Shown here: piece after piece, positions 40,270 to 52,489 of the stretch
Numbering within the stretch: position 1 is the stretch's first letter
How the letters are laid out: each line of letters starts with the position of its first letter
Assembly: GCA_013407085.1 (NCBI GenBank)
Contig: JACCGJ010000696.1
Coordinates: 1 to 64,000, forward strand
Direction of reading: 5' to 3'
Length of the DNA stretch: 64,000 nt
Source of the DNA: Atriophallophorus winterbourni
Taxonomy: Eukaryota; Platyhelminthes; Trematoda; Plagiorchiida; Microphallidae
The notes under the pieces: model-generated
The model's database searches: none
Told to the model about the DNA's origin: nothing
What the model saw: the letters and a program-made list of their open reading frames with translations, nothing else
Translations under genes and position numbers: made by a program

Positions 40270-41505
40270 TGTTCACCACAGTGGTGGTCAAAAGTGTCAG
40301 TTTAAAGGGTTGTGGACCATTACCTTCGTAATTCGATGACTTCAGGATTCGGAACGTATCGATAACCGTTACATTGGTGGTTTGGATAGCATTACTAAAA
40401 ACATCTCCACTGTTGTAGGTCGTGGTTGGTCGGTGGCATCTTCTGGGACATTTTAGAGAATAAGTGTGCGCTTATTGCCATCGTTTGTGTTCTTCTGCTT
40501 ACCTTCCGGTGGCGATTTTGCCCGCTCCGACCAGGGCACATCAACAAATACACGAGATGCATTTTCCATGTCGTCCCGTAGCAAGTATGTCGACAAAAGT
40601 ACATCTTCTAAATCCTTCTCATTTTGCATTACTACCTTGAGCAACCGCGGCTTATCTTGGTGTAGCGCTTTGGGAGGACGACTCAAGCGAATCAACGAAA
40701 CCGGGTGGATCGCTTTGAGATTCATGCGAGTGCACAGTTTCAACCATTCAGCCAAATCATACTGGTGTCTATTCGACAATAACGTCTCAGTTGACTCTGA
40801 AACGTTGGTGCAGATAACACTAAGAGAAATAACTTTCGAGGCAATTTTCGCTAATGGGGCATTCGATGTGAACGCTTTCGGCTTTAATACGTTTTAACAC
40901 TCTCCTGGGTGCTGTGCTGCAACAATTGAACCTTTTTCTGAGATTGGTTTGGTGGTGGTAAAGTTGAGCGTATTCGTTTATTCAGTATACATGTTTTAGG
41001 CTTGATTAATAGCTCTAAAGCATTTTTCACACGTGCAAGCTCCTCTTCCAGTTGCGACAGTCCACTCTCTATCGTATTAGACACTTTTCCAACGGACGAA
41101 TGTATACTCTTGCGATGGCCATTTATATTTGAATTTCTACAGGCATGGCAGAAATAACAAACAGATGGATAGTCATTATCGTTCCTAGCCTTACACACTC
41201 ATCAGTTAAAGTCTCGTCACATGACACATGTTGGTGGAACCCACAGAAAGCACATTTAACTGAAACAGTATCAACGCTTACCGGATTTAAACACGTGACG
41301 CAGAGGTCACCATGATTCAGTGTCGCCGTCGCCTGAATACTTCTCACGGTCACAGCTGGATCGATATTTTTCGTGGTCCGGGCAGTGGATCTCGTTACAC
41401 GTTCGCACATGTTTGTGGTTTGTATAGGGCTCGCCGGCTGATCGATAATGGGTGTTTTGTCCGTTGAGTGATTTTACTGTGTTCGTTGGCGAGATTTCGG
41501 CATTG
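40270..41505 (-). pseudogene. LINE-B copy 2 ORF1
   Basis: Identical to copy 1 at 15760-16995, with the same finger, helical stretch, two RRM-like units and the same disruptions. Confidence 0.6.
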
Positions 41506-41735
41506 AACAGTTAATCCGCGATAATTCGTGAACCGCAGAAGATAGAACACGAAATAAGGTATCGAAACTTGTAGCTCTCTGTGGTCTTTTTCAATGATTG
41601 CAAAATCCGTAGGATAGCTGGTGCTGGGAAAAACTTTGTGCGCGTGAACAAAATGTTCTTTTCCCGTCAAACAGGTAACTTTTCTGTAAGTTGACTTGCA
41701 CGATCGAAAAGTATGAAATCCGATAGATATCGTTC

Positions 41736-42466
41736 GGTTATACCCGGAATTCTTTAAATGGTATAAATCCGTGCAGATGCAACGAAGATATGATCAAAAT
41801 TGTCAGAGCGACGAAAAGTACGTCCGTATAGTAGCGTGTAGCGAACCGAGGGTGAAGACGTTGCTTCACCATGTAGTTTCGGAGAAAAACATACTGACAA
41901 TGGTAACGTCACCAAGGATAATGAATTTCTACGTTCGCCCTACGATGGAGTATGCAGTAGAGATTTGGGCTCCTTGCTGCGAAAACATATTGCACTCTTT
42001 GATAAAATCTATCACAAAGTAACAAAGTTAGTGATGGGTCTTCGGAATGTTCCGTACACCGAAAATTGCGACGTCTGGGTCTATGTAACTTTACTCAAAG
42101 TAGGATACGACATGACACTCTGACCGATAAATTGTGTCTACCGAAGGATATCCACTAAAACACTTGCTTGATGTGTGTGATGAGAATGTGACACGCAGAC
42201 ATACCTTATCCCTTTACGTCCCAAGTTCCCGCATTGATTGTCGGCGCCATTTTTTCGTTGTATTTCATTGGAATTTTCTACCCCACATTTGGTGGACTCT
42301 CCTTGCCTGGCGATGATTAAATCGAAATTTGATATGTACAGGCAAAATAACATCATTCGTAAGCCATAGGTTTCATATCCTCTTTTCGTTTTATACTATT
42401 ATATTTTTCCCATTTTCATTCAGATCGTAATCCTGTGATGTTTTAAGGTATTAATCTTTTAACCAT
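41736..42466 (+). pseudogene. LINE 3' fragment, plus strand, copy 2
   Basis: Identical counterpart of 17230-17960 (FYVRPTMEYAVEIWAPC). Confidence 0.65.
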
Positions 42467-43079
42467 AAATCTTTGAATCCTTGAGGTTAATGAATGGACT
42501 AAACTTTTTACTCACACACGCTTAACTACAATCGTATCTTCTTTGATAATGTGTTCAACTCGGTATAAAAGCTCCCTACACGTAGACCAGATGCGCCTAG
42601 TAATGGTAACCTTGCAAAATAAAGAGAAGAGCATGGGAAAAGTTATTCTCAAAGCAATTTTTGCTCAAAGCTTGTCCCGATTCGACATATCGAGTCAAAG
42701 CCAATATAACGAAACAAAGGGTAAATCCAGTTTTCTGGACAAGTACACTTCAATAAATATAATCTTCTTCGGTCTCCTAGAAATGGTCTATGCCATATCA
42801 TTTTCGAATTAGCAAAGCAGCATTACATGAAGCACTCGTTATACATAGCTGATGTCATTGTATCTATCCATTCAATTGTTGTAGACACATTTTGAATACC
42901 TAGATCAGTCAACTACAATGGCCAGGAACTCAGAAAGTTTTATGGCGGGCAAGCAGTAACCTTAACAATAATCATCTGATGACGATGTATATGGAGTAAA
43001 AATCTAAAACATCTCTAAAATCAATAGGGACATTCACATACCGCAAGGTTCGTCATATACTCATCCAGTTTAGAAGCAA

Positions 43080-44640
43080 AACCGCAACAGATTCGAAGTG
43101 TGTTATTTCTACACGCAAAATGCTCCAAGTGAAACAAATTCTTACCGCGAAAAAATTACGACGAATACCCAATCGAGAATGCTGAATGCTTAAAGCCTAT
43201 CCCGTAGTAAGGTGGCACTCGTTTCCTGTACGCTGGTGCAAATCACGCTTAGTCCATTTAGTGAATGTACACTGCGTGCTTATCGCTTTGGCTGGTTGCG
43301 GGACGTTTCAACTGCCTTAGATCGAATACCTATCGTGTTCACTTTAGGAATATTTTGCGCCGTGACTTTTGGTTTTGAACCTGAGGGTTTTCACTGAACT
43401 TTCATATAAGCAGGTGGCTTTGGCTCCGTAAATTTTTGCGGACCATGGAAGTATTTGGCAGACAGGTCTTTAACAGCCGCGTTTGTAAAGGTTACATCTT
43501 GATTAAAAGAACGCTCTTAAAGACTCTCCGGCACATTTGCAACAGCTGAACATTCGTGTTGAATGATCTGCGAAGATGCCGCTTTTATCTGACTGGTATT
43601 ACGGTCAGTGGTTTCTGATTTATCGAAACCTATACGGGCAAACTGAGAATTCTGAGCGGTGACCAGAGTATCTACCGATGCCTTCAACGTTTGTATGAGG
43701 TGCTCTAAGCTCTGCATCCGATCATCCAGGTTGCTTTGCTGGACACTTGTTCGAGCAGCTAAATCTGCGTTTGGTTTAGTTCGACAATTTGTACATACGT
43801 AGCATGAACCAGGCATGTTTTATCATTCAGGATCGATATCGCCTCCGCGGTCATCGATTTGTCACATTTTGCGTGACACGTGTGGGAACAGTTTCGACAC
43901 GTGACAGATTTGATCTTAATACCGCGACTTTCATGCAGACGACGCATGTTTCGCGAAAATCAGATCGAATTAGCCGCGAACATCACCCGAATTAGCCGCG
44001 AATTTGTCAGCCTCCCGTTGAGAATATTGGCGTGAAATTGATTTCACATTGTGTATTTCTCCGAGTAGATTCCGACAGCGGTAAACACCGATGGGTTGAT
44101 CTAACAGCAGTAAAACAAAATCGATTCAAATAAATGAACGAACTGCAGAAAAATTCACGGGTGACCCACACAAAAAACGACAGGTCCTACATGGATAATT
44201 CTTGTATGAGTAGATCCGTCGTAGCAAACTTTCAAATAGATATAAAAAAAATCAAACCGATCGGTTGAAAACTATGAAACTTAGCGGAGATTTTTGGTAA
44301 CACAGTCTTCGTTGCTACATATGTACATCCAAAAAAGGAATTTAACTCAACAACAACAATCGCTGTTTTACAAGGACGATAAAAAGTGCTCCATAGCAAT
44401 CTCCGAAATGAGTAATACACGTACACAGGTAGCATTTATATTTCCTCCCACTTCTTGTCCGTTTAGGTGTATTTCGTTTTCAGTATCAAAGGTTCTCGCC
44501 TACGTGTCTTTTACTGATGACTTGGTCCTGCAAAACTGGCAGGCATAAAAACACCGGGTCGAAAATCTCAAAAAAAAGTATATCTCAATTTCTAATTGCG
44601 GCCACATCAGCTGTCTTAGCAATACCGTAGTTTGAATGCC
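43080..44640 (-). pseudogene. LINE ORF1 (family H) with finger, coiled coil and RRM-like start
   Basis: The minus strand from about 43947 encodes KSVTCRNCSHTCHAKCDKSM, a PHD-like finger whose second half, CYVCTNCRTKPNAD, is in the next frame. A coiled-coil-like stretch follows (DDRMQSLEHLIQTLKASV, residues spaced by heptads). A linker includes AVKDLSAKYFHGPQ. The block shared with copy 1 then begins at 43377 (NIPKV, LSVICTSV). 44000-44640 upstream looks like its leader. In copy 1 this part (about 1.27 kb) is replaced by the piggyBac piece. Confidence 0.6.
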
Positions 44641-44644
44641 CTTT

Positions 44645-44973
44645 AAACAAAACGTAACCGCCCACGCATTAGGACTCACCACCTTTCGCCGCACACCACC
44701 CCATGTGGTTTGTTTCCTTGTCTGGCTCATACGGTCAGGGTCGATTTTTAGTAGCTGTTCACATGAGGTGTGCGCATATACACTGTCTCTGTCGATCGAT
44801 CGATAAGGAACACAAACGAAATGAAATCCCGCAAAACGCTTCAGGACGAAATCACCGCGAGGAATGCCAACAATATTGCGTGTGTAGATCCAATGCGGAA
44901 AAATCACGAAAAATGTACAAAGCAACAGATACGTCTGCGAGAGTGGAAAATTCGGGAAAATTGTCATGAGGTA
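44645..44973. other. Unannotated segment with Gypsy-1 empty site
   Basis: The counterpart of 19475-19836 with far fewer inserted bases. It contains a 68-codon basic frame on the plus strand (44770-44976) that I do not recognise. It ends in GAGGTATAGGTTAGCC, the uninterrupted target of Gypsy-1. Confidence 0.5.
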
Positions 44974-45378
44974 TAGGTTAGCCACTTAGGTAGAAGTATA
45001 AGTTTAGTATATCGTGAGAGTCTAGAGATCAAAAGCTTACAACCACAGAACGCGACATTGGTGCACTTAACTTTCAAGATCGCTTCCTTCAACTATACAA
45101 GGCAACTAGCAAGGCCTCACTCCGATCCTTGATAAGGAAGTTCTGATCTGAAATCGTTTAAATCTGTATCCTCAAGTGTGGTTTAAATTATTGTTATATT
45201 AGATTAGGTGATTTTTACGCTTTTTTGAACCATATCGCAATCAAAATCGATTGCAGAATGGGTACAGCTGCAAAGTGATTCAGTAAGGAATAAGCTGCCA
45301 TTCAGTTTCCAAAAATACGAAGTGTTGCAAATTGATAAGCCATTCCAATACCAATATCTCTTTAGGTAGACGATTTTG

Positions 45379-45889
45379 AGCTGGACTGAGATAGAATGGG
45401 ATCTTGGAGTCTGGGTATGGGAACTTTGTAAATTGTGAGGTCATCTACAAGCCGGCTTCCAAGCTTCCAGGTATGCTACGACGGATTTTCAGACCCTTCT
45501 CGCTTAGGAAACGGCCTGCCATCATGAAAAACTACTTAATTCCAGCCATGGAGCATGCAACGCAAGCCTGGACTCCCTGGTTAAAAAGGATATACTATTG
45601 CTTGAAAAAATATAGAATCGTGCAGCCAAACACATAGGGTCGTTTCCAGATGCTAACGCATGATGAACGATTGCAAAAGCTGATCCTTATCACTTCCCTT
45701 CAAACAAGCCTTCCGAGTGATGTGCGACTTACAAAATATTAAATACCCCCAACATGCTTTAATACATTTATCCGAATACCGTGAGTCACAACATACACAC
45801 CGCCACTCAGCGACACCACAAATTCCCCATTCCCCTATTAGCTGTCGCCGATATTTTTTATTCTGTTACTGTCTGTTTTCTTTGGAATG
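45379..45889 (+). pseudogene. LINE 3' fragment, family C, copy 2
   Basis: Counterpart of 24880-25390, with single-base differences near 45400-45430. Confidence 0.65.
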
Positions 45890-46489
45890 CCCTCCAGAAA
45901 CATTGTTACCTATATTAGGCCAACATTGGAGTACGCTCTTCTAGCATGGTCGCCATGGTTACAAAAGGACATGGCTGCAACGTGTATACCACCGCGCTTG
46001 AAAACTGGTGACCGGAATATACAACTGGCCATTAGAGGAGAGGATTGCAACTTTAACCTGTTTGACTTTTCGTACAGTCTTGTCAGGTGTGACTTAATCC
46101 TACTGTTGAACATTCTGCACACAGTGGATCACTCAATTGAACACCTGTTTCATCGGCAAGAAGCACGTGGTAGCAGATCGCAGAGCTACAAGTTAATTAT
46201 TCCGAACTCTAGATCAAATTGTTGAAGGTTTTGCTTTGTTGTCCGAGTTTATTTTATATGAGAATCTCTCTCCCAACATTTGATTTGCGCATCAAGCCTG
46301 AACATGTTCAAGGCTGAACTTGACAAGTATATGTTGACAAAATCCAACCTCGCACCTGAATACACGAGCTGACTTTCCACATTGATAATACTTTTGTGTT
46401 GTTTTTATGCATTCCCTATACTTTTAAGCTATGTTTACTGTAAAGTATTTGCTTTTTGGACCATTAAAACTTTGAATCACCTCTCCCAG
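45890..46489 (+). pseudogene. LINE 3' fragment, family D, copy 2
   Basis: Counterpart of 25391-25990 with no difference noticed. Confidence 0.65.
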
Positions 46490-46828
46490 CGTCGAAACTT
46501 TCATTCAAAATTTAGACACTTATTCGTTGTATTACGATTTGACGATACCTGCGTATTGACTCATGATAGGTGTTCAAATGCGTGACACTACATGATCATT
46601 TGTTATTTCTTTTTTTCTGAACGAATATTTACTATGATGTTGTGGTTGTGAAACGAGAATCAGGTTCAATTTAAACAGGATGGAGTGCTAAAAACAGCAT
46701 CAGTCTACCAATGATACCCAAATCGGAATTTAATAAAAAGGCAACTGCTTTGCACTCGGACATGCCAACACTTTCGTAGCTAACCACGGAGATGAAGCAC
46801 AAAACAGTTAAGAGTTCAAAATATTGTA

Positions 46829-47199
46829 GTGCTAACATCCCCTTCACGTCTAAACCACAACCGGTTTCTGGCTGTTTGTGGTCATCTGATTGAAACTAAA
46901 GTTTAATTTCAGTGAAAAGGTCGTAACAACGTTTTAATTAGAACAAGCGAGATCCTTTTTCGGTATTTTACATCAAGCTCTACAATACCTGCATATAAAA
47001 ATGAAAAAATAATCAGAATAATATCAAACCTAAAATCAAACAACCATCAATGTCAGATGTTATTGTTCAAGTTGGTTCGTTGAATATCCCAGTTGTCCCA
47101 GGAAATTTTGTTCAAGTATAACTTTCTTTGCCACTTTACCATTGTTTCGTCGCTCAATGAAACTATTCTTACTGTCTGTACCTGATTCAAGATTCAAGA
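46829..47199 (-). repeat. Penelope-like terminal repeat remnant with decayed hammerhead, copy 2
   Basis: Counterpart of 26330-26700, with the same mutated core words. Confidence 0.5.
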
Positions 47200-47309
47200 A
47201 TTTATGGTCACAAAAAGCACATAGGTTCACAATGACCATATCATAGTAAATATTCGTTCAATAAGAGGTATAAAAACAATTATACGATGTCACTGGATTC
47301 AAGTAATAT

Positions 47310-49290
47310 GCTTACCCTGAGTCAGTTCACAGGCATCGTCAAATCGTTATGTAACAAATAAGTGTCCGAGTTTCGAGTGAATGTTTTGATACAGGGAGAG
47401 GTGATAATTGCTTCGGGAAGGGCATTCCACAGGAAATAGACACGTACCGAATAGAAATATCGGCGACAGTTAGTACGGGAATGGGGAATTTGTAGTGCCG
47501 CTGAGTGGCTACGTGTTATTCCTGACTCACCGTATTTCAACAAATGTTTGAGTGGATGATCTGGATTATTCAATATTTTGTATGTAATGATAACGTCACT
47601 TCTAAGTCTACGTTGAAGGGGAGTGGGGAGCTTTAGTTTTTTCAACCTTTCCTCGTATGTAAGGTCTCGAAAACCACGCACCAGTTTGGTTGCAAGATGA
47701 TATATCCTGTCAAGCAAGAATATATCTTTTTTCATCCACGGAGTCCATACTTGCGATGCATGTTCCATTGTGGGAATGAAGTAGGTCTTCATGATGCTTG
47801 ATAACGTTCCAGGCGTAAAGGTTCTGAAGATCCGTCGCAGCATACCTAGAAGCTTTGAAGCACGCTTGTAAATGACCTCACAATGTACGCTGTTCTTTAG
47901 GCCGCCACATATCCAGACTCCAAGATCCTTCTCCGATTCGGTCCAACTCAAAATCGTCTGCCCAAAGTGATATTCGTACTGAAATGGCTCACCGATTTGC
48001 AGTAACTAGCATTTTTGAAAATTGAACGGCAGTTTATTTCTAACTGACCATTCGTGTAGTGCATCTAAATCACTTTGCAGTTTTACGCAGTCTGCAGTTG
48101 ATTTTGTTCGCAATCAAAGTTTAAGATCATCCGCAAAAATGGCTACCATGCATGAGAGCGCCTCAGGTAAATCATTGATGTAAACTAAGAAAAGCACTGG
48201 CCCAAGGAAGTAGCCTTGCGGTACACCACTGGAGGTATCAATGGCTCGTGATTGTACCCCGTCAACTCGAACGGTTGCAGGGCTCCCATTTAGGTAGCTT
48301 TCAAACCATACGAGTAGCTGCCCGTCAATACCAATCTGTTTCAGCTTTCGTAGCAACAGGAAGTGATCAACTCTGTCGAAAGCTTTAGACATATCCAGAT
48401 AGCACGCGTGCATACTGTCTCCTGTGTCAACCGGTTAGGTCTAATCGTTTAATACCGTCAGCAAGTTTGTCAAGCATGAGCGAGCTTTACGAAACCCATG
48501 CTGGGCGACAGATAGTATATTTTGTGATTCCAAATGATGAACTATATTTTCCGTCACTATGCGCTCCATAAATTTGGATATCACGGGGAGTAGGGTGACA
48601 GGACTGTAGTTCGCGGGATCTGAACGGGTACCACCCTTAGAAATTTGTGAAATTACCGCTGTCTTCCGAACTGTTGGCACCACTGCTTCGGTTAGGGAAT
48701 GCTGGAACAACTGGCATAGTGGTTCATACAGCTGCTGTAGTAGTAGTGCTGTAGTGCTGTACTAGTGATGGTGTTATTCCATCGGCTCCAGAAGATTTCC
48801 TAGGGTTCAGTCGACACAAGTGTCTTCGTATTATCGCTGAATTAATCTCAATATCATTCAGTTGTTGAGATACAATCGATGTCAGTAATTTCTCATTCGC
48901 CCTAACCGTTATCGGGCTAAACACTTTTCCATAAAATTGAGCGAGAGTATCAGCCGTTTTCTTTGCTGTGACTGTTAATCCATTCTCAGAAATGACAGGA
49001 AACACCCCTGTTTCCACACTGGACCGAGCATTGACAATCCGATAGAGAAGTTTAGGGTTTTCTTCCATTTTCAAAGACAGAGAGCGATGGTAATATTGCT
49101 TGTCCTCTTTGACGAGAGCATTCACTTTGTTACGAATTTTACAAAATTGCTGCTAAGAGGCATCATTTATGGTCGTTCGGTGTTCAGTCCAAGCAAAGTT
49201 TCGTTTCCCGAGCCATTTTTTGTGCGACTGCTAAGTTTAAATCGGAAGTCACTTGCCCGTCGTTCATCAACAAATCGCGAATTATGATCT
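47310..49290 (-). pseudogene. LINE family C RT, 5'-truncated, copy 2 only
   Basis: On the minus strand from 49290, RASDFRFKLSSRTK leads into LSLKMEENPKLLYRIVNAR, NPRKSSGADGITPSLV, YSPVTLLPVISKFMERIV and QHGFRKARSC. Next come CYLDMSKAFDRVDH (catalytic Asp), GVPQGYFLGPVLF and IFADDLKL (FADD), then WTESEKDLGVWICGG, IPTMEHASQVWTPW and FLWNALPEA. This is all of RT and the tail in four frame segments; the endonuclease is missing. The 209-codon tail frame (47951-47322) is open. It sits where copy 1 has the family G fragment. Confidence 0.8.
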
Positions 49291-49299
49291 ATGTTTGAC

Positions 49300-49490
49300 T
49301 GAAGTATTTTTGTGTTGTGCTGATCAAGTTCTTGCCAATTTACTAGCCCAGGCGATCCACGTAGACCCGCGTAGATGTAAGCAAACAGCTAGAAACCGGT
49401 TGTTGAATGTAAGTACTGGGAAGTCATCACCTCAATACATTGGTCGTTTTAAACGTCTTCTGCGCTTGCCCTGGATTTGATGTGTTTTAT
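49300..49490 (+). repeat. Penelope-like terminal repeat remnant with decayed hammerhead
   Basis: Contains GATGTAAGCAAACAGC, TAGAAACCGGTTGTTG and GTAAGTACTGGG in the order seen at 63190-63235. The hammerhead core is damaged and stem II does not pair. Confidence 0.45.
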
Positions 49491-49769
49491 GATTGCATTC
49501 GAATTTCGTTGTATTGTGGGTACACAAGCCGTCCAATCAATTTCTGGCTTCTACGGCTCCACTGGTTGAAAACTGGTAAGCATGTCCGAAAGAACAGCAG
49601 AATATGATGTCTGAAGGGTGAGCCATCGCATTTAACCCTTCTCTGCAACCAATGCGTCGTTATAAAAATGGATTTGGGGGTTCAACCCTCGATTAATTCT
49701 AGCACATTGACAAACTTGGGCCGAGCGTATCCAAGGAGTTTATGAAACAAAGGATCCGCCATGGTCATA
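49491..49769. other. No gene seen
   Basis: Spacer sequence, possibly more terminal-repeat material (AAGCATGTCCGAAAGAACAG near 49578). A GGGGGTTCAACCCTC word near 49677 resembles a tRNA T-arm, but no cloverleaf could be built around it. Confidence 0.3.
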
Positions 49770-50600
49770 TTGCCGGCCTAGTTGTATCATTTTACACTCA
49801 CAAATATTGAAATGCATCTGATTTAGTTGAGACCAGTGATACTGGGCACCCAAATCTTCTTGTAGCATCAATCTTCAATGGATCGGAGTTGCTTCCATAT
49901 TTTATGTCATCATCAAAAAACCATCTTGCATCGTTCTACTTTCGCAATATCATTTGTGTATAACGAGAAAAGGATAGACACGAGCACTGAACCTTGAGGG
50001 ACGCCGCTGGTGGCATTGATGGTTTTTGAGAGAACGTCAACAATGCGGACTCGCACATGCCGGTCGGTCAGCCAATCCGTTATCCACGATAATAATTTTC
50101 CAGTTATCCAATATTGCACTAGCTTCGGCAGAAGCAGGCTGTGGTTGACCTTATGAAATGCCTTTGATACATCAATATAGCAGCCGTGAACGGAGTATCC
50201 TAGGTCAAGAGAAATTGTTCAATTGTCCAGAGTGATGAGTAACTTTGAGAGACAATATCTGTTTCGGCGAAACCCACGTTGCTCTGCTGATAAAAGTCCT
50301 TTAGTTTCAAGGTTGCCCACGATACATTAATTTTCGAAATGCAGAGGAGCCGCGTAACAGGTCTCTAGTCTGCAACGACGGAATGACAGCCACCCTTATA
50401 AATTGGTGATATCGCGTTCCATGCTAATGGTACGCAACCGTCGCGAGGACACCGGATGAAAACCTCAGGTAGACTCTAGAAAGCTTTCTATAACACGCAC
50501 CAAGTGGATTTCTTCATATTTTGTCGCCGTAGGTGTCGTTCCACAACGACTTGGTCAATTATTGATTCAGTTAGAGGTTCTACTGAGAGGATAAGAAATA
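49770..50600 (-). pseudogene. LINE RT fragment (family I), reversed, copy 2 only
   Basis: On the minus strand near 50180 the frames read GYSVHGCYIDVSKAFHKVNH (palm motif A, with H replacing D at the second position), then LLSWITDWLTDRHVRVRI and NATSGVPQGSVLVSILF. A following VFDDDIK piece stands where FADD would be. Frameshifts lie between, and both ends are missing. Confidence 0.65.
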
Positions 50601-51028
50601 GGCTTTATCCATACACACTAATTTTCAGCAATTACAATAATTTCACCACCAAATTAAAAAATTGATGAACATGTAGTAACAATTTGTCACCTGAACAATG
50701 TTACTTATCCGCCTTGCTTGATAACTTTCACATATGATCCACTTTCTTAACAAATGTCGTGACCAAACTTTTTTTGAATAAATTTTCAGTGCAATTTCCG
50801 GTATCTATCGGATTTCATACTTTTCGATCGTGCAAGTTGACTTACAGCAAAGTTACCAGTTTGACTGGAAAAGACCAATTTGTTCACGCGCACCAAGATT
50901 TTCTCAGCACTAACTATCCTACGGATTTGGCTATTATTGCAAAGATCACATTGAGCTACAGGTTTTGATACCTCATTTCGTGTACTATATTTTGTGTGGT
51001 TCACGAGTTACCGCGGATTGATTGTTCA

Positions 51029-52480
51029 ATGTCGAAATCTCGCAACCGAACACAGTCAAATCACTCAATCGACAAAATATTTATTATTGATCAACGGGCA
51101 AGCACTAAGCAACCCACAAACGTGCGAACGTGTCACGAGATCCACAGCCCAGACAAAGAAAAAAATCGATCCAGCTGTGACCTTGAGAACTATTCATGCG
51201 ACGGCGACACGGAATCAGTGTGACCTCTGCATCACGTGTTTAGCTCTGTTTCAGTTAAATGTACTTTCTGCCGTTCCACCAACGTGCGTTGTGAATAGAA
51301 TTTAACTGATGATTGCGTGAGGCTTGTAAACGATGAGAAATACCCATCCGTTTGTTGTTTGTACAAGCTGTCCACATTCCAATAAAGACGTCCGCCACAA
51401 CAGTATAAACTTGACCGTAGATAAAGAGCCTAATGAAATGGAGAGTAGAAGAAGAAGAAGAAGAAGAAGAAGAAGAATGACTGTCACATCTGGAAAACCA
51501 GTTTGCACATATGAGAAATTCAATTGAGCTATTGATCAAACCAGCAACAAAGGATCCAAAACATCCAACTTCATCTTTAGATGGCGCCCCTAAATATTCC
51601 AAAATATTGCTACAATGCACCAAAGAGGTAGATACAACCGAGTCAAAACTAACGCCATCCTCCTCAAGTGTTGTGTTTGAGAAAACAGCTTCATAAAGAG
51701 TTTCGCTCAGCATTATCTGTACCAATGTGCCAGAGGAAACTGAGATACTATTCTCGACTAGACAGCAGTATGATTTAACCAAACGGTCGGAACTGTGAAC
51801 TAGGATGAGTCTAAAAACAACCAATCCGGTTTCACTGACTCGCTTGACTCGTGCTCCCAAAGCGCCGCACCAAGATAAATCGAGATTGCTCAAGGTAGTG
51901 TTGCAAAGTGAAAATGAACTAGAAGGTATACTTTTATCGGAATACTTGTTGCGAGACGGTGAATAAAACACACCACTTATCTTTGTTGACATACCCTGAT
52001 CAGAACGTGCAAGATCGGCAGTAAATCGGAACATTGGGAAAGTAAACGAGCGCAACAGTCATAGTCTTATAATCCTGAACGTTCCTGAAGCTGCTGCTAG
52101 TCCAGATGTAAAGTGTAACTCCAACCACGACATAAAACAATGAAAATTTATTAGTGACGCTGTACAAACGACATCACCGAAATACGAAGGCAAAGCCCCG
52201 CACCCCCTCAAACTGACACTGCTGACAAACAGTATGGCTGATACCGTTCTTAAAAATTGGAAGCAATTTCGATACAAATTGCTCCGAGTGATTAAAATTA
52301 TTCCAAGACATTTCAAAACCACTGATAACAAGGATGACACTGAGAGTCTAAATACTGAACAGAGTGAAAAATCCAAACCTGGTGAAAAAACGGAATTCGG
52401 CCGACTCAACTGGAGTCGGCGAAGAAAATTACCTACAGACAGACTCAAGCGGAACCGTCCCAATAATTTTATCTCATGAA
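51029..52480 (+). pseudogene. LINE-B ORF1, plus-strand copy 2
   Basis: After MSKSRNRTQSNHSIDK the frame shifts to VTRSTAQTKKKIDPAVTLR and a partial finger (DLCITCLALFQLNVLSAV). The helical part is near 51500 (MRNSIELLIKPATKDPK). The first RRM-like unit reads TNPVSLTRLTRAPK-like codons near 51830 and LLKVVLQSENELEG. The second unit reads KYEGKAPHPLKLTLLT near 52190 and LKNWKQFRYKLLRVIKI. It carries several frameshifts and a (GAA)n tract at 51447-51478. Confidence 0.5.
51447..51478 (+). repeat. (GAA)n microsatellite inside LINE ORF1
   Basis: About ten GAA units. Copy 1 has no such tract at the homologous place (near 28515). Confidence 0.9.
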
Positions 52481-52489
52481 CCGTTTTTG

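Larger units (their letters stand above)
37265..41731 (-). mobile_element. LINE family B, full length, copy 2
   Basis: Counterpart of 12727-17225, with the same orientation and the same RT frameshifts. Differences are few: an indel of about 24 bases near 39255, small changes near 39720, and a longer intact endonuclease start. 40056-41731 is identical to 15550-17225. Confidence 0.85.

Noticed and set aside
49670..49700. GGGGGTTCAACCCTC word resembling a tRNA T-arm
   Set aside because: No matching acceptor, D or anticodon stems could be laid out around it.
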